A stretch of DNA of 15,148 bases from JANYLN01 sp041687575 (GTDB lineage: Bacteria > Planctomycetota > Phycisphaerae > UBA1845 > JANYLN01): contig JAWLBS010000095.1 in the NCBI GenBank assembly GCA_041687575.1, forward strand, positions 1 to 15,148, written 5' to 3'. The position numbers and the translations under genes are program-made. Numbering within the stretch: position 1 is the stretch's first letter; each line of letters begins with the position of its first letter. The notes beneath the pieces are model-generated. The model was given only the letters and a program-made list of their open reading frames with translations, was not told where the DNA came from and did not search any database. Positions 1 to 5,294 of the stretch are shown in pieces.

Positions 1-81
1 GATCGCTGCCGCGATTTCTTCAGCCAATTTGCCACGGCCTCACCGGAGCTGCTACGCTATGTCGGCCTGGCACCCGATTAG
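1..81 (+). CDS. 3' end of an unidentified protein (partial)
   Basis: Frame 1 is open from the window edge to a TAG at 79-81 and gives 26 residues ending in RYVGLAPD. The piece has a natural amphipathic composition (DFFSQFATASPELLRYVGL) and mixed codon use, so it reads like a genuine C-terminus. The start and most of the gene lie outside the window, so no function can be assigned. It is convergent with the sulfatase gene, whose stop is at 273. The call rests only on reading-frame quality and could be chance. Confidence 0.5.
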   Translation, partial: DRCRDFFSQFATASPELLRYVGLAPD

Positions 82-104
82 TTTGTCAAAGAGCATTAGG
101 CGGC

Positions 105-142
105 CAGCCCGAGCGAGCGAAGCGATGCGAGCGGCCGGGCTG
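105..142. repeat. Inverted repeat with GAGCGAGC-type loop
   Basis: Arms CAGCCCG (105-111) and CGGGCTG (136-142) flank a loop holding a GAGCGAGCGAAGCGA-like stretch. A closely related 24-nt stretch recurs at 12599-12622 (about 20 of 24 matches), also in the loop of a hairpin. The element lies just after the upstream partial gene and could be its transcription end, but no T tract follows. Confidence 0.4.
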
Positions 143-175
143 CGAAGTCTCGGGTCTCAAGGTTCTGCGACTCCC

Positions 176-190
176 CACGGCGCAGCCGTG
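176..190. repeat. Short hairpin CACGGC-GCA-GCCGTG
   Basis: Six-base arms are perfectly complementary around a 3-nt loop. The hairpin lies between the convergent partial gene and sulfatase gene, about 83 nt beyond the sulfatase stop. No T tract follows on either strand, so terminator function is only possible. Confidence 0.3.
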
Positions 191-199
191 TCAATACAA

Positions 200-225
200 A
201 TCTGTGTACATCTGCGAAATCTGCG
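200..225. repeat. Triple ATCTGYG repeat
   Basis: ATCTGTG at 200-206, ATCTGCG at 210-216 and ATCTGCG at 219-225 recur at 10- and 9-nt spacing. Degenerate arrays of this kind (ATCTGCGT-like units about one helical turn apart) occur between genes in various bacteria, to my recollection. The function is unknown. It lies 48-73 nt downstream of the sulfatase stop. Confidence 0.45.
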
Positions 226-272
226 GAAGGCCGTTTCCCGCCGAACGCGAAACCCATCCCGAACGCCCCCGC

Positions 273-1760
273 TCACCCCTCAATCCCCAACTCCTCCAAC
301 ACCTCCCGCCGAGGCACCAGCCGCTCGGCAAACGCCTCGTACCCGCGCTTGACGAGTTCCTGCCCCAGTCGCCCCTGCAGCCGCAGCTCCGTCCGCAGCC
401 GCGACTGGTCGTCCTTGGCTCGGGCATCCACCGCCTGCGGCGAACAGATCTCGCCCAGGTGCCCCCGCATCCGGCGAATGTGCTCCTGCACCGCCGGGTC
501 CTCCGGCCGCTCCGCCACCAGGTCGTGCAGCTCCTGCGGATCAGTGTCCAGATCGAACATCGCCGGCCGCTCGCCCACGCATTCCACATACTTGATATGC
601 CCGTCGCTGACCGCAAAGGCCGCACCGGGCCAGCCGTTGGCGTGCACCTCGCAAAACGTGTACTCGCGCCGCGGCGCCGTATCCCCGCCCGCGGCCGTAT
701 TCATCAGCGAATGGCCGCGGAAATCGGCCGGCGGGGCCAGCCCCATCGCCTCGCAGATCGTCGGCAGCACGTCGTGGTGATGCGTCGGCGTCTGGTCGAC
801 CACGCCCTTCGCCCCGCCGGGGTACCGCACGATCAGCGGCACCCGCGCGGTGTCTTCCCACGGGTTCATGATCGCCCAGCAGTGGTGGGCGTGCACGGCT
901 GCGCCATGATCGGACGAGTAGACCACCATCGTGTTGTCGGCGATGCCCAGATCCTCCAGCGCCTGCAGCAGGGAACCTACCTGTGCGTCCAGAATCTCGC
1001 AGAACGCCAAAAAGCCCACGTGCGCCCGCCGGATGTCGTCCGGCTGCGTGTACCCGTCGCACTGATGGTGGCTGAACGTGCGGAAGTACGGGTGCAGGTC
1101 CTCAGCCGACTGGCGGTATTTCGCCGGCAGGTCCTCGAACCGGACCAGTGGATCGTACCGGTCCCACACCTCCGGCGGCGGCGCCCACACCGGGTGAGTC
1201 TTCAGGAAATTGACATTCAGCAGCCATGGCCTGTCGGTCGGCCGGTCCTCGCGCAGCCACCGCAGGCTCTCGGCCAGGACCGGCGCGTCGGTGTCGGGGT
1301 AGTCCTCCCGCCGCCGCGGCGCGCGGATGTAGGCGATGTCGCTGTAGCGCGGGATGATCGGCTGTTCGCGGTAGAGCGAGTGGATGTCGAGGCTGCCGCG
1401 GTGGCGGGCGAGTCGCTCGTCGGCGATCCCGCAATCGGCGCCCGGCGCGAAGTCCAGCTTGCCGACCGTCGTGACGTGGGCCCCGTGGTCGCGCAGCCAC
1501 GCCGGCCAGCCGCCCGACCGCCCGTCCCACGGCGTCGCGTTGCACCACACGCCGGTCTCGTGGCTGTACCGCCCCGACCAGAGCGCCGCCCGCGCCGGCA
1601 CGCACAGCGGGCTGCCGCAGTAGGTGTAATCAAATCGTGCCCCCTGCCCGGCCAGCCGGTCGAGGTGCGGCGTACGGACGATCGGATGACCCGCGCATCC
1701 CAGAAACGCCGGGTTGTGATGCTCCGACAGGATAAACAGCACGTTCATGGGGCTGGTCAT
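273..1760 (-). CDS. Sulfatase (type I, formylglycine-dependent family)
   Basis: This 495-aa protein belongs to the arylsulfatase/choline-sulfatase superfamily and would hydrolyse a sulfate ester, probably on a glycan. The formylglycine motif C53-V-P-A-R57 is intact, followed by the usual SGRYSHETG stretch. The second metal-site motif SSDHG carries D284 and H285. The N-terminus reads FILSEHHNP where many family members have an Asp-Asp pair. The GK-W-H motif reads G-K101-L-D103, and the Lys usually about five residues before the WED segment appears to be Ile297. No signal peptide is visible, so it is probably cytosolic. The first ATG was chosen because GAGGT (1769-1773) lies 8 nt upstream. It follows the GH42-like gene on the same strand after a 187-nt repeat-bearing gap. 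An activating formylglycine-generating enzyme is not in the window. The exact substrate cannot be told. Confidence 0.93.
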   Translation of the reverse strand: MTSPMNVLFILSEHHNPAFLGCAGHPIVRTPHLDRLAGQGARFDYTYCGSPLCVPARAALWSGRYSHETGVWCNATPWDGRSGGWPAWLRDHGAHVTTVGKLDFAPGADCGIADERLARHRGSLDIHSLYREQPIIPRYSDIAYIRAPRRREDYPDTDAPVLAESLRWLREDRPTDRPWLLNVNFLKTHPVWAPPPEVWDRYDPLVRFEDLPAKYRQSAEDLHPYFRTFSHHQCDGYTQPDDIRRAHVGFLAFCEILDAQVGSLLQALEDLGIADNTMVVYSSDHGAAVHAHHCWAIMNPWEDTARVPLIVRYPGGAKGVVDQTPTHHHDVLPTICEAMGLAPPADFRGHSLMNTAAGGDTAPRREYTFCEVHANGWPGAAFAVSDGHIKYVECVGERPAMFDLDTDPQELHDLVAERPEDPAVQEHIRRMRGHLGEICSPQAVDARAKDDQSRLRTELRLQGRLGQELVKRGYEAFAERLVPRREVLEELGIEG

Positions 1761-1813
1761 GGATACTTACCTCATATCAACAGCAATGCGTCGTATCGGA
1801 TGCCACGGTCCAT

Positions 1814-1868
1814 GTAGGGCGGGCTGCGCCCGCCAATCGGTCGCGGATGCGGCCGCAGCCCGCCCTAC
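1814..1868. repeat. Head-to-head pair of the GTAGGGCGGGCT palindromic element
   Basis: A 15-nt arm starting GTAGGGCGGGCT (1814-1828) is perfectly inverted at 1854-1868, with 25 nt between. The left unit is itself a hairpin (GGCGGGC-TGC-GCCCGCC). It is one of several dispersed copies; others lie at 7408, 7567, 12578, 12654 and 12697. It sits between the GH42-like stop and the sulfatase start and could affect read-through between them. Confidence 0.75.
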
Positions 1869-1873
1869 GAAAG

Positions 1874-1907
1874 CGGGGGCAGGCCCCTTATCAGGCACCT
1901 GCCCCCG
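1874..1907 (-). terminator. Possible stem-loop terminator after the GH42-like gene
   Basis: Arms CGGGGGCAGG (1874-1883) and CCTGCCCCCG (1898-1907) can form a 10-bp GC stem with a 14-nt loop, 41 nt beyond the GH42-like stop. No T tract follows, so it is not a textbook intrinsic terminator. A related GCGGGGGCAGG...ATCAGGC stretch recurs at 12313-12342, so it may equally be a dispersed repeat. Confidence 0.35.
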
Positions 1908-1947
1908 AAGGTCAATACCACCAACGTAACAGTCGCACCAGCGGCCG

Positions 1948-4821
1948 TTACCGCTGAGCCACCGGCAGCGGCTCGGCACCATTCCAAGTCACCGCCAGCT
2001 CCACCACCTGCCCGGTCAGCACATCCTTGCAGGTGATTGCGTAGGTGCCGTTTGCGTCGCTCAGCGCCAGCGGGAACGACCACTGACCCTTGCCGCCCTC
2101 GACCAGGATGTTGCCGCTGTACGGCCGCAGCAACTGCCCGTCCGGCGAGCGAACCTCCACGCGGACTGCTCGCGTCGTCGCCGGCGAACCCGTCACAGCG
2201 ACCACCGCCCGCGAACCGTCCAGCTTCGCCGTCGCGGTGATCGGCTGGATCTTCCTATCAGCCAGCACCAGCACCGTCGCCTCCCACGGGTCCAGGTCCA
2301 GCGAGGCCGACTCGACCTCGCCCAGGTACTCGCCCGGCCGCTGGTTGTACACGTGCCGCTTGCCGGCCGGCACGATCTTGACCGGCTCGACCTTCTCGTA
2401 CGCCGAATTGTCAACCTGCTGCGTCCCGCCGATGCCCTCCTGGTTCAGCTGGATCGAGCGGGTGATGCCGACAACCTGCACGCCGCCGCCCGCGTCGAAC
2501 GCGTGCACCTCCGCAGCCACCAGCGGCTTGTCCGTCTTCGTCGAGATCACCCGCAGCACCGGCTCGACGCCGGCCGCCGCGATGAGCGTGCCCACCGCGT
2601 CGCGCATCTCCACCTCGTCGCCCGGGGTCATCCGCAGGTACGAGTAGTTGTCGATCCCGCGATTGAGCAGATGCGCCCGCGGCTGCGCCCACAGGTCCGC
2701 CAGACGCGGCGTGTCCAGCCACTTGCCGTGCTCGTCCATCACCCCGCAGAAACGGTCGGCGATCACCGTGCCGCCATCGGCGTGGAACTTGCGGATCCGC
2801 GCCTCTTCGGCCGCACTCATCGCGAACACCTCCGGCAGGATCAGCACCTTGTAGCCGTCGCGACCCAGCCGGCCATCAGCAACCTGCTCGCTGGAAACCG
2901 CGTCGTACTGCAGGTTCAGGTCCTCGATCAGCCGGTACCAGCTCGCCCGCAGCACGTTGCGCATCGACGGCCTGTACATCATCCACGACCGCCGATCGAC
3001 CCACTTGCGGCCCTCGCCCATGTACTGCCGCCAGTAGTCCACCCGCACCGACGGGTGCGAATAGACGATCGCCACGCCGTTGTTGTCGCGCCGGCTGGCG
3101 ATCAGCTGCTTGGCCAGGCCGCTCTGCAGCTCCACCAGTGTCGGGCCCAGGCTGGTCGCGCGGAAGGTCGGCTCCTTGTCCGGCCGGCTGATGAACTTGT
3201 TCTTCTCTTCGTCGTTGTCCCAGAAGATCATGCCGCGGTCGCCGTGCAGGGCGCGGGTCCAGATGTCCCGCACGCCCGTCTCGCCGCTCTTCCAGCTCGG
3301 CAGCACCTGGTAGCACGTGTCCGGGTTCAGCGACCGGACGATCTCCGGCGTGTTGCCGATGTTGTACGGCACGACGATCCCCACCAGCGGGCAGAGCTTC
3401 GCGTAGTTGTGCCCGCTGAACACACCCGGGTGGTGCGTGCCGGTAAAACCGAACCGACCCTCGGGGTCGTACTTGCGGCCGATCTCGGCGGCCTTGGCGA
3501 TCGCGGTGGCCATCTGCCCGTCCATGATCTCGCGGAAGTCCAGCCACGGCGCCAGGTTCCAGCCCTTCATGTCATTGACGTCGTCGCGATCGACCTTCAG
3601 CGAGAACGACCACTCGTCGAACGCATTGTAGAATGCCACCACGTCCTCAAGGTCGTCGAACCGCGTGCCGTACTTGTCGTTGACCGCGCCGATCTCCTTG
3701 CCGACCTGCCCCTGGACGTACTCCACATCCACCGGCTGCGAAGTCCGCAGCTCGCCGTACAGCCCCACCATCGCCTCGAACGACTGGAACGGCGTGCCGA
3801 ACGCCTCGACCGCTTCGTCACTGTCGGCCGCATCGAACTGCCGCGGCAGGTAGATGTCCTTGTACATCCGGTCGTACTGCCAGTAGGTCGTCGGCTGCAC
3901 CGCCCGGACCGCACCCCAGCTCTGGTAATCCGTTTCCCACTGCTTGTTGAGGTTGTCCAATGTGCTGTACATCTTGATCAGCGTGTCGCGGAACAGGTCC
4001 CGGCTGGGGTAGTCCCAGCAGAAATCGTTCGCGCCGCTCTGGTCGCCGAAGCCGATCTCGTCGGCCAGGTTGTAGAACAGCGGCCGGTTCGGGGCGTGCA
4101 GCTTGATCGCCGGGGCGTACAGGTCGTCGATCATCTGGAACGTCAGCGGGTCCGAAAGGCTGTTGTGCCGGTGCCGCAGGTAGACGTTGCTGGGCTTCTC
4201 GGCGTACTTGTTCATGATGGCGTCCCAGTGGTCCCGCCGCTTGTGGTAGTACGCGAACACCTCGTAGCCGAGCTGGTCTACGTAGTACTTGAAGTTGTGG
4301 TCGTGAACCCACTCGCCCCCGCCGCTGCGGCCGAGATGCTCGCCGTCAACGCCATACTCCAGCAGCTTCTCGTAGTACCCGCCGTACGGGTAGTGCGCCC
4401 ACACGAACGACACGAAGTCGTCCCACACCGGCGCCGGCTGGACGATGCCGAACTTGACGTTCTGCATCTGCGTCGCGCCGTCGACGATCGCCTCCACCCG
4501 CGCCCGCTTCGTGATCGGCGAGGCCAGCACCAGCGCGTAGTCGAACCGGTCCTCGCCGGTCGCCAGCGTCCGCTCGCTTCGGCCGCCGACCCGCCCATAG
4601 CTGTCCCGCCACTGCACCGCCACCTGCGTGGGCTTTTCCACCGGCCGGGCGAGCGTAACCTCACCCGACACCATTTCGCCGGGCCGCACCCACTGGGGCC
4701 CGGTCATGTTGAGCACCGCGCGCGCCGGATCGGCCGATGCCGCCGCCGGGGCCATCGATGCCATCACCAGTACCAGACAAGAAACAGCAGACAGGACCGC
4801 AAGGGTCGGACGGGGTCTCAT
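1948..4821 (-). CDS. Secreted GH42-like glycoside hydrolase
   Basis: This 957-aa protein has a signal peptide (residues 1 to about 30: MRPRP, a hydrophobic run, then AAASA). A short N-terminal beta domain precedes a (beta/alpha)8 barrel. NLADEIGFGD (E255 the likely acid/base) and LNKQWETDYQSWGAV (291-305) match beta-galactosidase family GH42 signatures. A Rossmann-like domain of the GH42 trimerisation type follows (about 581-711; GYKVLILPEVFAMS, DGGTVIADR), then C-terminal beta domains. The family is usually 650-700 aa, so this one is long. An upstream in-frame ATG at 4848 exists, but GGAGGT lies 5 nt before the ATG at 4821 and that start begins the signal peptide cleanly. The nucleophile could not be placed with confidence, so activity and substrate are inferred. 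It is probably exported and acts on a polysaccharide. Promoter-like and operator-like sites lie just upstream. Confidence 0.8.
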   Translation of the reverse strand: MRPRPTLAVLSAVSCLVLVMASMAPAAASADPARAVLNMTGPQWVRPGEMVSGEVTLARPVEKPTQVAVQWRDSYGRVGGRSERTLATGEDRFDYALVLASPITKRARVEAIVDGATQMQNVKFGIVQPAPVWDDFVSFVWAHYPYGGYYEKLLEYGVDGEHLGRSGGGEWVHDHNFKYYVDQLGYEVFAYYHKRRDHWDAIMNKYAEKPSNVYLRHRHNSLSDPLTFQMIDDLYAPAIKLHAPNRPLFYNLADEIGFGDQSGANDFCWDYPSRDLFRDTLIKMYSTLDNLNKQWETDYQSWGAVRAVQPTTYWQYDRMYKDIYLPRQFDAADSDEAVEAFGTPFQSFEAMVGLYGELRTSQPVDVEYVQGQVGKEIGAVNDKYGTRFDDLEDVVAFYNAFDEWSFSLKVDRDDVNDMKGWNLAPWLDFREIMDGQMATAIAKAAEIGRKYDPEGRFGFTGTHHPGVFSGHNYAKLCPLVGIVVPYNIGNTPEIVRSLNPDTCYQVLPSWKSGETGVRDIWTRALHGDRGMIFWDNDEEKNKFISRPDKEPTFRATSLGPTLVELQSGLAKQLIASRRDNNGVAIVYSHPSVRVDYWRQYMGEGRKWVDRRSWMMYRPSMRNVLRASWYRLIEDLNLQYDAVSSEQVADGRLGRDGYKVLILPEVFAMSAAEEARIRKFHADGGTVIADRFCGVMDEHGKWLDTPRLADLWAQPRAHLLNRGIDNYSYLRMTPGDEVEMRDAVGTLIAAAGVEPVLRVISTKTDKPLVAAEVHAFDAGGGVQVVGITRSIQLNQEGIGGTQQVDNSAYEKVEPVKIVPAGKRHVYNQRPGEYLGEVESASLDLDPWEATVLVLADRKIQPITATAKLDGSRAVVAVTGSPATTRAVRVEVRSPDGQLLRPYSGNILVEGGKGQWSFPLALSDANGTYAITCKDVLTGQVVELAVTWNGAEPLPVAQR

Positions 4822-4826
4822 CACCC

Positions 4827-4832
4827 ACCTCC
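4827..4832 (-). promoter_or_regulatory. Ribosome binding site fixing the GH42-like start
   Basis: A full GGAGGT lies 5 nt before the ATG at 4821. It decides against the in-frame ATG at 4848, which would place a non-signal-like MAHLLWRWV segment ahead of the signal peptide. Confidence 0.8.
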
Positions 4833-4855
4833 ATAGCAGATGCGCCATATCGGGT

Positions 4856-4878
4856 TACCGCGTTCCGCGGACGCGGTA
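4856..4878. promoter_or_regulatory. Candidate operator palindrome upstream of the GH42-like gene
   Basis: TACCGCGT (4856-4863) and ACGCGGTA (4871-4878) are perfect inverted arms around a 7-nt GC-rich centre. The element lies 35-57 nt before the start codon, just downstream of a promoter-like block. This is a typical position for a repressor site, though it could instead be a leader hairpin. No regulator gene is in the window. Confidence 0.4.
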
Positions 4879-4898
4879 TCTCCTCAGCATACCCGCAA
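4874..4898 (-). promoter_or_regulatory. Conserved upstream block (copy 1), possible promoter
   Basis: On the minus strand this reads TTGCGGGTATGCTG followed directly by AGGAGATACCG. Nearly the same block, with 2 extra bases, lies upstream of the barrel-protein gene at 12233-12259. TATGCT could serve as a -10 element. A -35 candidate TTGGCG lies 18 nt upstream of it, but that match is weak. Confidence 0.4.
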
Positions 4899-4940
4899 GC
4901 CCCCCGCCCCGCCAACCGCGCCCGCCGCGATCCCTCTACG

Positions 4941-5236
4941 GTGCGGCGCCGCAGACGCCGCTTTGGATCAAGCCGCACTGCCGGGCGATCTCCAGATCGC
5001 GCGTTGAACGCCACCGGCCGACCATGGACTGCGGCGGCCCTGACGCCGCTTTCACCCAAGCTGTCCTCGGTTCCCCGTTCTCAAACTGAACGGGACGATC
5101 GGCGGCGACTATGGACTGCGGCGGCAACGACGCCGCTTTCACTCAAGCCGCCGAGCTGTACAACTCCCAAGTCTCAGGCCAAGCGCTGCTGCGCGACCAC
5201 AAAGTGCGGAGCCGCAAGCGCCGCTCTGGATCAAGC
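4941..5236. repeat. Four copies of a GCGGCG/CGCCGC hairpin repeat, two subtypes
   Basis: This occupies most of the 473-nt gap between the adenylation-protein stop and the GH42-like start; no gene is seen in the gap. Type A copies at 4941-4973 and 5204-5236 differ at 4 of 33 positions and end in GGATCAAGC. Type B copies at 5021-5061 and 5108-5148 differ at 5 of 41 positions and begin ACYATGGACTGCGGCGGC. Both types share a GCGG...CGCCGCT core that can fold into a hairpin. The order is A-B-B-A. A separate 16-nt palindrome (GCGATCT-CC-AGATCGC) lies at 4985-5000. No transposase is nearby. Confidence 0.75.
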
Positions 5237-5294
5237 CATCATGCCCGCGCTGGCTGCGACCACGGAATCGCTCGACCCGGCTCCCTTCCCTCAC

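Noticed and set aside
204..1817. Plus-strand open frame of 537 codons antisense to the sulfatase
   Set aside because: It is a shadow of the sulfatase: Arg/Pro/His-rich, no ribosome site and no motif.
2353..4836. Plus-strand open frame of 827 codons antisense to the GH42-like gene
   Set aside because: The composition is Val/Arg/His/Pro-biased with no recognisable motif, and the opposite strand has a signal peptide, a ribosome site and GH42 motifs.
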